Part shown: positions 1 through 6,984 of the stretch, in pieces
Layout: every line of letters begins with the position of its first letter
How positions within the stretch are numbered: position 1 is the first letter of the stretch
Assembly: GCA_024277285.1 (NCBI GenBank)
Contig: JAJRVM010000245.1
Location: 1 to 9,206, forward strand
Source of the DNA: Planctomycetota bacterium
GTDB lineage: Bacteria > Planctomycetota > Planctomycetia > Pirellulales > Pirellulaceae
DNA: 9,206 nucleotides
Reading direction: 5' to 3'
Notes under the pieces: generated by a model
Told to the model about the DNA's origin: nothing
The model's input: only the letters and a program-made list of their open reading frames with translations
The model's database searches: none
Made by a program: the position numbers and the translations under genes

Positions 1-417
1 CCGCGCGCAAGCATCTAGCAGCCGAGGGCAGCAATGCACGGGCAAGAAGGACATGGACCGTTCTGTTCTTTTTTGCCCATCATTTTCTTTGCCCTCCAAG
101 GAGCACCACCAGACGCGTCGTCCATGAGCGCAACGGGAGAGAAGGGGGGCAAAGAAGATTACGGGCAAAAAACAGCGCTCGGTGGAACGTCTTCCGATCA
201 GGTGGCCGTTTGCCATGCTTTGAGCTCATCGAGCGAAAGCTCGGGCCAAAAAGTGTCACGTCCGCCATGAACCGTTACCGGCTGTTGAACAGCCGGCGCC
301 CCCTCGTGCCCAATCGACAGAGGATATTCTGCAACAGCGGTTCGCCCAGGGAGGCCGACTGGCCAGCCCAGTCCCCGGCTCTTCGCGATCCACTATTGAG
401 GTTGCCATCGTGGCCGG
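1..417. other. Intergenic region with inverted repeats, no confident gene
   Basis: This stretch lies downstream of the minus-strand TPR/VCBS gene. The short open frames here have no recognisable motif. It holds a 29-bp imperfect inverted repeat (69-97 with 144-172, listed separately). It also holds a small hairpin with 5-bp arms CGAGC/GCTCG around a GAAA tetraloop (230-243), and a near-perfect palindrome with 9-bp arms CCGGCTGTT/AACAGCCGG around one base (278-296). The palindrome lies about 120 bases beyond the stop of the minus-strand gene and could end its transcript. Neither hairpin is followed by a T tract on the minus strand, so I do not call a rho-independent terminator. Confidence 0.6.
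69..172. repeat. Imperfect inverted repeat with doubled TTTGCCC motif
   Basis: The arms at 69-97 and 144-172 match at about 25 of 29 positions when one is reverse-complemented. Each arm has the form TTTTTTGCCC, six variable bases, TTCTTTGCCC, then a C-rich end, so the motif TTTGCCC occurs twice per arm. The spacer is 46 bases. The mismatches cluster in the six-base linker and at one position in the C-rich end. No transposase is present. The layout fits a small non-autonomous repeat or an intergenic palindromic element; from memory, similar TTTTGCCC-rich repeats are common between planctomycete genes, but I could not check this. It could also fold in RNA read from either strand. Confidence 0.7.
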
Positions 418-3327
418 TCAATCTCTTGGAAGCCGATGCAGTTGTGTCTGGCCTTCGATGAAGCGGTAGACCTGATCGCCGGCGACGTTCCGAAACGCTT
501 GACGCGTGCCAGCGGGCCATTTGATTTCCACCTTGTCTGCCTTGGTAGCCCCGGCGAGTCCGAAGAGGAGCAGTTTTTCGTTGGTCGACAAGTATCCGCC
601 CCCACCGATCAGCTGTTGCATAATGGTCCGCTTGCCAACGGTTACCCAACACGTAGCACCGGCGGCGTCGCGTTGCGAGGCAGTCCCAACCAGCGTAATC
701 CCCAGGTAATGTCCATGCGGCTGGGTGCGGTTTTCGAGGATCGCCGCCGGCGAGTCGAGATGCGAGACGGTCCAGTCGCTTCTGCCGTCGCGATTCCAAT
801 CGAGTACAGCCAGTCCACGGCCCAGATAAGTGCCCTCAAAAAAAGGACCGCATGACTTGCTCAATTCGGCGAAATGTCCACCTAGATTATCAAAAACAGT
901 AGGCGGCATATGGTAGGGCGAGCCTTCGGCGCGAAAGTCGTCAACGTGTCCATTCGTGGCGATAATATCGGGGTCGCCGTCCAGGTCCATGTCCATGAAC
1001 TCGGTGCCAAACGTCAGCAACTGGTAGCTCGGTTCAGCTAGCCCTCGTTCGCGTGAGACATCCGCAAAGAACCCGCCGGGCATTTGTTCGTACAGTACGT
1101 TAAACTCGCGATGAAAGTTGGCGATGAAGACATCCAGTAATCCATCCGCATTAGGATCATTCACGCCGATTCCCATGCAGGCTTGCGCCTGGCCTTCTCG
1201 GTCGAACGCCAATCCACGCACCATGGCCGACTCGGTAAACTGTGGCACGGCGTCACGTGGCTGGTCGTTGATATAGAAAAAATTCGCTGTGGTGTCATTT
1301 GAAACAAACAGGCTCAGTTGGCCCGAGTCGTTAAAGTCGAATGCCGATACGGCAAGCCCTTTGCCATCTTCGCCGGTAAATCCGGCCTCTTGCGTTCGCT
1401 CAACGAACGTCCCATCTCCCTGGTTTAGAAAGAATCGATCGGCCTGGGCGGGGAACTGAGCGGGCGAGCAGGTGCGACGACACATCAATTCGGCGGTGTT
1501 TCCGGCAAGGTAATTCACCTCAAACAGGTCCGCCAAGCCGTCACCGCTCAGGTCCGCAATCAAGCAACTGGTCGTCCACAAGTCCCCTTCGGTAATACCG
1601 GCTTGAGTAACCTCGGTGAACGTGCCGTCACCGTTGTTTCGGTACAGTCGATTCGGTCCGACATTGCCTATCAGCAGATCGGGATATCCATCCTCGTTGA
1701 AGTCACCGGCGGCAACGCCCTGCGAAAAACGTTCATTTCCAAGCCCCGCCAACAGCGTCACATCTTGAAAACGCCCGTTTCCCAGGTTGCGATACAAGCG
1801 ATCGCGAAGCACCGGGTCTCCTTCGCGTAACGGCCAGTGACCTCCTTGAGTAAAGTAGAGATCCGGCCAATCGTCCAGGTCATAGTCAAGCACGGCCACG
1901 CCACCGCCGGTGAATTCAAACATGCGTCGCCCCAGCGTCTTCGGGTCGTCGCCGTTGAAATAGACGAAATCCAGACCGGACGCTCGCGTCACATCGGCGA
2001 ACCGAATCGCGGTATTGGCCTGTGGCTCGCTTGCCAGTTTCGTTCGCGCCGCGGACGCGCGGGGAATGTCCGGTTTTGGGTACATCGAAAAATCGACATG
2101 CAGCGCAGGTTGGAAATCGCTTGCGACGCGAGGCACGTCCGCGCGAAGTTTTGCGCGCAAGTTGGAAACCGCCATTCTCGATATGGAATTGTTCGGGGCC
2201 TGGGTCAGCACGATGCGATGCCAACCCATCGCTTCCCAGTAACGTCCCAAATTGCGCAACTGGCGCGCCGCCTTTTGCATGGTCGTAATGTCGTTGCGCC
2301 GCGTGGTGAACAGTTGGTCCATCGTGTCGATCAACTTGCGCAGCTTCACTGCTTGTTGAGCAAACGGCTTGGCCCGTTCCGGTTTGCCATCGGCCTGCAA
2401 TGCCACCGACAGCTGATAACTCGCCAGCCGATACGTCGGCGCGCGGCGCAACGCTTCCCAAAAACACCGGATTGCGGCCCGCTGCTGCTGGTGACGCTGA
2501 GCCCACAAGCCCAACGCGATCCAATAATCGGGGTGCGCTTGTGCTTCCGACGGTGCTTGTTCGTACCATTTCCAAAACGGATCTGGTGAGTCTGTGTCGA
2601 GCAATGCCAACCCCAATCCGGCCTGGCCATCTGGAAACAGCGGCATTGCGTCAACGACTTTGCGGAACAACTCCAAAGCACGATCACTCAGACTGTTGCG
2701 AAAATCGAGCTGTGCTTGGGCAAGCCACCACATGGGATTGTCTGGATCAGACTCAATAAACCGATCTACTTGATCGCCTTGGATCAAAGCACGCGGGTTG
2801 CCCAGCAGCAGCAGTTCATCGGTCGTAGCTTCACCTTCGCGCAGCAGGTCGAAAAGGAACGGAATTGACTCGCGTCGCCGTCCTTGCAGGCTCAAGAGCA
2901 GTGCCAGTCCATGTTTCGCATACACTTGGTCTGGGGCGAGTTGTAGCGCCAGTCGATAGAGCCGTTCAGCCTCTTCGCCATTACCTGCCCGCTGTTGCAG
3001 TTCAGCCGAGGTGGCGATTGCCGCGATTGCATCCGCATCCGTCCCCTCACACATCGGTGCAAAATACTTGATCGCCTGTGCGTCGTGTCCCTGCAGCATT
3101 GCCGCTTCGCCAGCTAAAATGCGTGCGACCTGGTTGGGTTCCTGCGCCAGTATGCGCGCCGCATAGAACTCGGCCCGCGCATAGTCCATTCGCTCCATGG
3201 CTACCTGCGCCTTGCTCAACCAGTGTTGACAGAGCCAACGCGTGCCCCAATGGTAAATCAATGGGGAACTGGCTGCTCCCACGACAAGCAATACGAGGGC
3301 GAGCAGCAGTTTTTGATTTCGGGTCAT
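418..3327 (-). CDS. TPR / FG-GAP (VCBS) repeat / ASPIC-UnbV domain protein
   Basis: A 969-aa protein. Residues about 5-25 form a hydrophobic N-terminal segment (KLLLALVLLVVGAA), a signal anchor or signal peptide. Residues about 33-390 are helical TPR-like repeats (pairs such as AERLYRLALQLAPD and ALELFRKVVDAMP). From about 430 to 860 there are seven FG-GAP/VCBS-type blades with acidic calcium-binding-like loops: DYDLDDWPD (near 480), DFNEDGYPD, DLSGDGLAD, a degenerate DFNDSGQLS, DPNADGLLD, DMDLDGDPD and DWNRDGRSD. Residues about 880-950 are an ASPIC/UnbV (CRTAC1-type) module with GGGGYLS and VEIKWPAGTRQ. The family is probably a surface or periplasmic beta-propeller, with TPRs for protein contacts; no enzymatic role is established. 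I prefer ATG 3327; an in-frame GTG at 3336 is possible. Only a weak GGGG purine run precedes the start. The protein looks intact. Confidence 0.95.
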   Translation of the reverse strand: MTRNQKLLLALVLLVVGAASSPLIYHWGTRWLCQHWLSKAQVAMERMDYARAEFYAARILAQEPNQVARILAGEAAMLQGHDAQAIKYFAPMCEGTDADAIAAIATSAELQQRAGNGEEAERLYRLALQLAPDQVYAKHGLALLLSLQGRRRESIPFLFDLLREGEATTDELLLLGNPRALIQGDQVDRFIESDPDNPMWWLAQAQLDFRNSLSDRALELFRKVVDAMPLFPDGQAGLGLALLDTDSPDPFWKWYEQAPSEAQAHPDYWIALGLWAQRHQQQRAAIRCFWEALRRAPTYRLASYQLSVALQADGKPERAKPFAQQAVKLRKLIDTMDQLFTTRRNDITTMQKAARQLRNLGRYWEAMGWHRIVLTQAPNNSISRMAVSNLRAKLRADVPRVASDFQPALHVDFSMYPKPDIPRASAARTKLASEPQANTAIRFADVTRASGLDFVYFNGDDPKTLGRRMFEFTGGGVAVLDYDLDDWPDLYFTQGGHWPLREGDPVLRDRLYRNLGNGRFQDVTLLAGLGNERFSQGVAAGDFNEDGYPDLLIGNVGPNRLYRNNGDGTFTEVTQAGITEGDLWTTSCLIADLSGDGLADLFEVNYLAGNTAELMCRRTCSPAQFPAQADRFFLNQGDGTFVERTQEAGFTGEDGKGLAVSAFDFNDSGQLSLFVSNDTTANFFYINDQPRDAVPQFTESAMVRGLAFDREGQAQACMGIGVNDPNADGLLDVFIANFHREFNVLYEQMPGGFFADVSRERGLAEPSYQLLTFGTEFMDMDLDGDPDIIATNGHVDDFRAEGSPYHMPPTVFDNLGGHFAELSKSCGPFFEGTYLGRGLAVLDWNRDGRSDWTVSHLDSPAAILENRTQPHGHYLGITLVGTASQRDAAGATCWVTVGKRTIMQQLIGGGGYLSTNEKLLLFGLAGATKADKVEIKWPAGTRQAFRNVAGDQVYRFIEGQTQLHRLPRD

Positions 3328-3761
3328 GCGAAACACCCCACGGGGCCAAGGATGTCCAGAATCCCCGCCACCTGCAGCTCGTACCTATTCGGCTCAAGCA
3401 CGTACAGCTTACGCAAGCGTTGGCCTAGACCGACTCGTTGTCCGAGTCGCGTGCCGAGAGATGGTTCGTGCGAAAACCGCCATCGTCGTTCGGGGCATGA
3501 ATGAGAGTATTGCTGGTCAATCCGACTCGAACCAACGTCTTCGCGAACGGCAATCAAGAACCACCGCCACAACTAACACTGCAGCAGCGCGATCGCGCCG
3601 GCAAATCGTGGTTCAACTTGCGTGCCACGGCCGGCTGTTTCTGTACGATTCTGATCGCGTTTGGTTCGAGCGTCAAGCAACCGCTATCAGGAATGCCAAA
3701 GCAATGCGATCACCAACGCAGCATTACCTGAGCAGGCAAATAATCAGGGTTGCCCCGCGAA
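3328..3761. other. Intergenic region between two minus-strand genes
   Basis: This space should carry the promoter of the TPR/VCBS gene, but I cannot pick a convincing -35/-10 pair. It contains a hairpin with perfect 7-bp arms CGACTCG/CGAGTCG and a 5-base loop (3431-3449), about 105 bases upstream of the ATG, and a perfect 12-base palindrome GCGCGATCGCGC (3587-3598). Open frames on both strands are short, lack motifs, and overlap one another. One minus-strand frame (3324-3572) ends in an ATGA overlap with the TPR/VCBS gene and is discussed as a finding rather than called. Confidence 0.55.
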
Positions 3762-4013
3762 TCAGCTGTTTCGGCGCGGGATAGAGTATGAATAGAGGAT
3801 GATCACGGCACCGCCCGAGAGTAGGCTCCATGGCGCCCATTCCGGGGGTTTTATTTCCTTGCTGGAAGGCTGAGCGTCGGCGGTAAAGTACGCCGCCGTT
3901 TCCATCGGCGGCGCGCTGCTGTTGTCCGCCAAGACCGCCTTCTCCATGATCAAGCACTCACCGCCAAGTATGCACAACACGATACCGGTAGCCAGAAAGA
4001 GCGATCGCCACAT
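3762..4013 (-). CDS. Small protein with two predicted membrane segments
   Basis: An 83-aa protein. It opens with a short basic N-terminus (MWRS) and a hydrophobic stretch at about residues 5-22 (FLATGIVLCILGGECLIM). A polar middle of about 35 residues is rich in A, S, P and T. The conserved-looking segment PPEWAPWSLL leads into a second hydrophobic stretch at about 63-78 (LLSGGAVIILYSYSI), and the protein ends in basic RRNS. This predicts two membrane helices, or a signal anchor plus a C-terminal tail anchor. A GGGAG at 4027-4023 lies 9 bases from the ATG and a GAAGGA lies closer, so the start is plausible. I do not recognise a named family; from memory, small proteins with this outline occur in other Pirellulales genomes, which I could not verify. 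Function is unknown. Confidence 0.75.
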   Translation of the reverse strand: MWRSLFLATGIVLCILGGECLIMEKAVLADNSSAPPMETAAYFTADAQPSSKEIKPPEWAPWSLLSGGAVIILYSYSIPRRNS

Positions 4014-4031
4014 TTCCTTCGTCTCCCATTA

Positions 4032-4076
4032 CTCAAGACGCTGCAACTCAAGATGCTGCAACCAGAAACGCTGCAC
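4032..4076. repeat. Three-unit 15-bp tandem repeat
   Basis: Three consecutive 15-base units read CTCAAGACGCTGCAA, CTCAAGATGCTGCAA and CCAGAAACGCTGCAC. The first two differ at one base; the third is more diverged at its left end. The array starts 19 bases upstream of the start codon of the small membrane protein, in its likely leader or promoter. On the minus strand it can be read as three pentapeptides (VQRFW, LQHLE, LQRLE) at the end of an otherwise unconvincing open frame that stops 15 bases before the small gene. It may be a replication-slippage product or a set of repeated binding sites. Confidence 0.75.
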
Positions 4077-4914
4077 GTGGTCGTTCAACGTCGACGGAAC
4101 CATCGTGCCGCCCGCCGGCAACGCTGTGGCAGTTTTGCCATGGTGGCCGCACCGGGAGCGGATCCGGAGTGTCAGTCCACCGCAACAAGAGTCCACAACG
4201 CGAGTACCCCTTGGAGTAATATCGACTCGCTCGCCCCCCTTTCCGCTATTGCAGCTGCCAATTGCGGTCTGCTCCAGTTGGAACGCTTGTATGAACCGTA
4301 TTCGCGTCACCGCAGGCGCCGCGCCAAGCCCGTCTGCAGGATGGGTGCCGGTAGCGTCTTGTGACCACCGGCCGATAACACTCGCTTGACGGCAGAAACC
4401 GAGACGCAAGCGGACGCGATTGGCGAATCGGTCGAAAAAAAATATCGGTAAACCGCAGCGCGACGGCTCGAAAACGGGCAAATCACAATAGTATTTCCGG
4501 TATTCGTTGTTGTGGGGGGCTGAGGAGACACGAACGTCCGGTCTGGGACTATGGACAAGTCGATTGTGGCGGCTAAGCTGTGTCGCAGCATTCACCGTGG
4601 GGCTGACCCGTCACGCCTTTCCGAGGACGTATCGGTGATAACGCTGGGCTACTAACGGCAAGAAACTTGTCCTCTTGCGCAAATTCCAGCGACCAACGGG
4701 AGTGGGCCAGTGCAGTCCGAGCGGTAGCTCGTCGTTGGCTGGCGGGGCCCTGCGGCACCTCTTGGGTGTTGTGGTTGAGTCTCAATATGAGGTCAGGGAA
4801 ACGGGAGACCCGGTTAGGGAAAATAAAGCGGTGGCAAGGGGCAGTGGATTTATGCTGCAGCGCGGACCGATGTATTTTAGTATATATTTAGCCATCTGAA
4901 GTTGAGGGGCTTTC

Positions 4915-5008
4915 GGTCGGAAGGCGGGTAGAACGGGCTGGACTGGCAAAGCGAGTTTGCCTATCGGGCCGTGTTTGCAACTTGCCGAGCTTTCGCCGCC
5001 TACCGACC
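4915..5008. repeat. Long-range inverted repeat enclosing a hairpin
   Basis: GGTCGGAAGGCGG (4915-4927) is the reverse complement of CCGCCTACCGACC (4996-5008) except at one central position, giving a 12/13 stem across a 68-base interior. The interior contains a perfect hairpin GGCAAA-GCGAG-TTTGCC (4945-4961). The whole unit could fold as one branched RNA or DNA structure. It lies upstream of the promoter at 5070-5098, so it is not in that promoter's transcript. It could belong to a separate small RNA, a longer leader from an upstream promoter, or a protein-binding region. Confidence 0.55.
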
Positions 5009-5069
5009 TCTTCAGCTACTTCATTTGGGTGAAGTGTTACGTGTTTTAATAGCGGCACGATCACGGCGG

Positions 5070-5098
5070 TTGTTGTCCAGCCGTGCTCGACTTATAAT
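5070..5098 (+). promoter_or_regulatory. Sigma70-like promoter of the PAS-GAF-REC gene
   Basis: TTGTTG (5070-5075) and a perfect TATAAT (5093-5098) are separated by exactly 17 bases. Transcription would begin near 5105, giving a leader of about 33 bases before the TTG start at 5138. An inverted repeat CACGGC (5062-5067) / GCCGTG (5080-5085) brackets the -35 hexamer and could be an operator half-site pair; that role is inferred only from position. Confidence 0.7.
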
Positions 5099-5123
5099 TT
5101 GTTCAGGTGGGGCAATTCTTTTT

Positions 5124-5129
5124 GAGGAG
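5124..5129 (+). promoter_or_regulatory. Ribosome binding site that decides a TTG start
   Basis: GAGGAG ends 8 bases before the TTG at 5138, the best Shine-Dalgarno spacing in this leader. The earlier in-frame TTG at 5132 would leave only 2 bases, so 5138 is the preferred start and the protein has 586 residues. Confidence 0.75.
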
Positions 5130-5137
5130 TTTTGGGA

Positions 5138-6898
5138 TTGAATGAGAAACCCAAAATTCTCTGTATCTGCGACTGTGACGACGCGGCTCGGTGCATTCCC
5201 AACGAACTGCATGCGAGTTATTGCGTTGTTATCGAGCGGGATCCACTGCGCGCGTTTGCACGAATCGCAGGCGAAGAATTTGCCGGAATCTATGTCCTGG
5301 CCCCTCACCTGAACGAGTCATTGCAAGTCGGCCGATTGATGCAGAACGAGCAAATCCTGGCTGGCATGCCAGATGGCGTCTGTGTCCTGGACCCTGACAA
5401 TGCTGTCATTTGGGGGAATCCCCGATTTCGTCAATGGTGTGGTGACGGTGACGTCGTTGGCGAAAACTTTTACGGCGTGCTGGGAAACCCGGAGATTCTG
5501 GGGCCCGATTTCTGTCCGTTTCACACGGCACTCGCAACCGGACATGCCAGTAGCTCGACATTGCGGCTCGGCGAAAACCAGTTCTACGAAGTTCATGCTG
5601 CCCCGATTCAGCACGCCGGAGAACAATCACTCAACCTAATCGTGACAATTCGCGACATCACCAAAGAGAAACTACAGCAGCAAAAGTTGGCGGCCATTCA
5701 CAAAGCGGGCGTCGAGTTGACCAATTTGACGCCGGACGAAGTCTTTCAGATGGAAGTCGAAGAACGCGTTGAATTGCTCAAGGCCAATATCCTCCACTAC
5801 ACGCGTCACCTGTTGGATTTTGATGTGATTGAGATTCGGCTCCTTGACCAGGAGTCGCTTGTGCTGGCGCCGTTGCTTTCGGAAGGGCTAACCGACGGTG
5901 CCGCTGGGCGCCCTCTTTTCGCACGCGCACGCGACAACGGCGTGACCGGCTTTGTGGCTGCAACCGGAAAGAGCTACTTGTGCGAGGACACCAGCGAGGA
6001 CCGATTGTATCTTGAAGCCTTCGCGGGTGCCAAGAGTTCCTTGACCGTGCCGTTGATCTGGAACGATCAGGTTATTGGTACGTTTAACGTGGAGAGTCCC
6101 GAGCCGCGTGGGTTCAGCGAGAGTGACCTTCAGTTCCTGGAGATTTTCTCGCGCAACGTCGCCGTTGCCTTGAATACATTAGAGTTGCTGGTCGCGCAAA
6201 AGACCAACGCTGCGCAGCAAAGTGTCGAGGCCATTCACAGCGCCGTGGCGTTGCCAGTCGACGAGATTCTGAACGATGCGGTGAACCTCATGGAGCGTTA
6301 TGCCGGCAAACGTACCGGCAAAGATGGCGATCAAGCCGCCGGCGCGGGTACCGAACAAGCCGCCGACGTGGTGCGGCGCTTACGAGCCATTCTGCGCCAC
6401 GCGCGCGACATTAAGCAGAGCATTCAGCAGATCGGTCAGAAAATGGCACCGGCCGAAGCGGTTCCGGCAATTGCCAAACGCGAGGGACGGCCGAAACTGG
6501 CCAACCGCCGTGTTCTGGTGGTCGACGCCGACGAGACCGTGCGCAACGATGCGCATTTGCGGCTGGACCGCTACCATTGCGAGGTCGAGACGGCTCATGC
6601 TGGAGAAGAGGCGTTATTGATGGTGCGTTACCGTGGCCCCTACGACCTGATCATCGCCGACATTCGGCTGCCTGACATGACCGGCTATGAATTGCTGGTC
6701 CAGCTGATGAAAATCATGAATCGAGTGCCTTTGATCCTCATGTCCAGTTTCGGTTGGGACCCCGGTCATTCTATCGTAAATGCACGCCGTGCCGGTCTGC
6801 ATCCCAAGGCCATTCTTTACAAGCCATTTCGCCTCGATCAAATGCTGGAAACCGTCGAGACGATTCTTGATGTCTACGCGAACGCTTCCACCGCGTAG
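5138..6898 (+). CDS. PAS-GAF sensor with C-terminal receiver domain, no kinase core
   Basis: A 586-aa cytoplasmic-looking signalling protein. Residues 1-55 resemble the first half of a receiver fold (ILCICDCDD, YCVVIERD, GIYVLA) but lack an aspartate at the usual phosphorylation position. Residues about 67-178 are a PAS domain ending in a PAC-like VTIRDITKEKLQ, and 218-352 are a GAF domain (NGVTGFVAATGKSYLCED, SLTVPLIWNDQVIGTFNVES). Residues 353-436 form two helices resembling a histidine-kinase dimerisation domain, with VALPV where HELRTPL is expected. No GHKL ATPase domain follows. Residues 457-578 are a receiver with phosphoacceptor D508 (IIADIRLPDMTGYE), S536/S537 and K562 (YKPF); its acidic pocket reads DADE (D463, A464). 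It starts at TTG, set by the GAGGAG site. The next gene lies 86 bp downstream on the same strand. The partner kinase and output are unknown. Confidence 0.93.
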   Translation: MNEKPKILCICDCDDAARCIPNELHASYCVVIERDPLRAFARIAGEEFAGIYVLAPHLNESLQVGRLMQNEQILAGMPDGVCVLDPDNAVIWGNPRFRQWCGDGDVVGENFYGVLGNPEILGPDFCPFHTALATGHASSSTLRLGENQFYEVHAAPIQHAGEQSLNLIVTIRDITKEKLQQQKLAAIHKAGVELTNLTPDEVFQMEVEERVELLKANILHYTRHLLDFDVIEIRLLDQESLVLAPLLSEGLTDGAAGRPLFARARDNGVTGFVAATGKSYLCEDTSEDRLYLEAFAGAKSSLTVPLIWNDQVIGTFNVESPEPRGFSESDLQFLEIFSRNVAVALNTLELLVAQKTNAAQQSVEAIHSAVALPVDEILNDAVNLMERYAGKRTGKDGDQAAGAGTEQAADVVRRLRAILRHARDIKQSIQQIGQKMAPAEAVPAIAKREGRPKLANRRVLVVDADETVRNDAHLRLDRYHCEVETAHAGEEALLMVRYRGPYDLIIADIRLPDMTGYELLVQLMKIMNRVPLILMSSFGWDPGHSIVNARRAGLHPKAILYKPFRLDQMLETVETILDVYANASTA

Positions 6899-6984
6899 CG
6901 GTTCTTGGGCGATGGTTGCAAGACCATGGTCCGGCAAGTCTTCGAGCCCGTGTGGGCCACCGCTCCTATTCTTCGCAGGTCAGC

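Larger units (their letters stand above)
4014..5069. other. Long gene-poor region between divergent genes
   Basis: About 1.05 kb separates the minus-strand small membrane protein from the promoter of the plus-strand regulator. Open frames of 70-188 codons exist on both strands, but their translations are rich in Arg, Cys, His and Ser, carry no motif and overlap freely, so I treat them as chance. Visible structure includes a 15-bp tandem repeat (4032-4076), an A8 tract near 4435-4442, an AT-rich patch at 4871-4890 (TATTTTAGTATATATTTA), a long-range inverted repeat (4915-5008) and a small hairpin ACTTCA/TGAAGT (5018-5035). I found no tRNA-like cloverleaf and no RNase P, tmRNA or SRP RNA consensus. 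Confidence 0.5.

Noticed and set aside
275..799. 174-codon minus-strand frame extending past the stop of the TPR/VCBS gene
   Set aside because: It overlaps the ASPIC/UnbV coding region in another frame, and the large protein already has a complete family-like C-terminus, so no frameshifted extension is needed.
1837..2589. 250-codon plus-strand frame
   Set aside because: It lies entirely antisense to the TPR/VCBS gene and has an Arg/His/Gln-rich shadow composition.
3501..3731. 76-codon plus-strand frame beginning MRVLLVNPTR, like the start of B12-binding radical SAM proteins
   Set aside because: The resemblance stops after eight residues, the frame is far too short, and it lies antisense to another open frame in a region without coding character.
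4434..4443. A8 tract as part of a rho-independent terminator
   Set aside because: On the minus strand the T run comes before, not after, the nearby small hairpin, and on the plus strand the run is A rather than T.
4029..4595. 188-codon minus-strand open frame ending 15 bases before the small membrane gene
   Set aside because: The translation is rich in Arg, His, Cys and Ser with no motif or helix pattern, other frames over the same bases are also open, and its end is made of the 15-bp tandem repeat.
4791..4810. GGTCAGGGAAACGGGAGACC as an SRP RNA domain IV
   Set aside because: The GGTC/GACC stem and GAAA are present, but the conserved asymmetric loop and upper stem of SRP RNA are missing.
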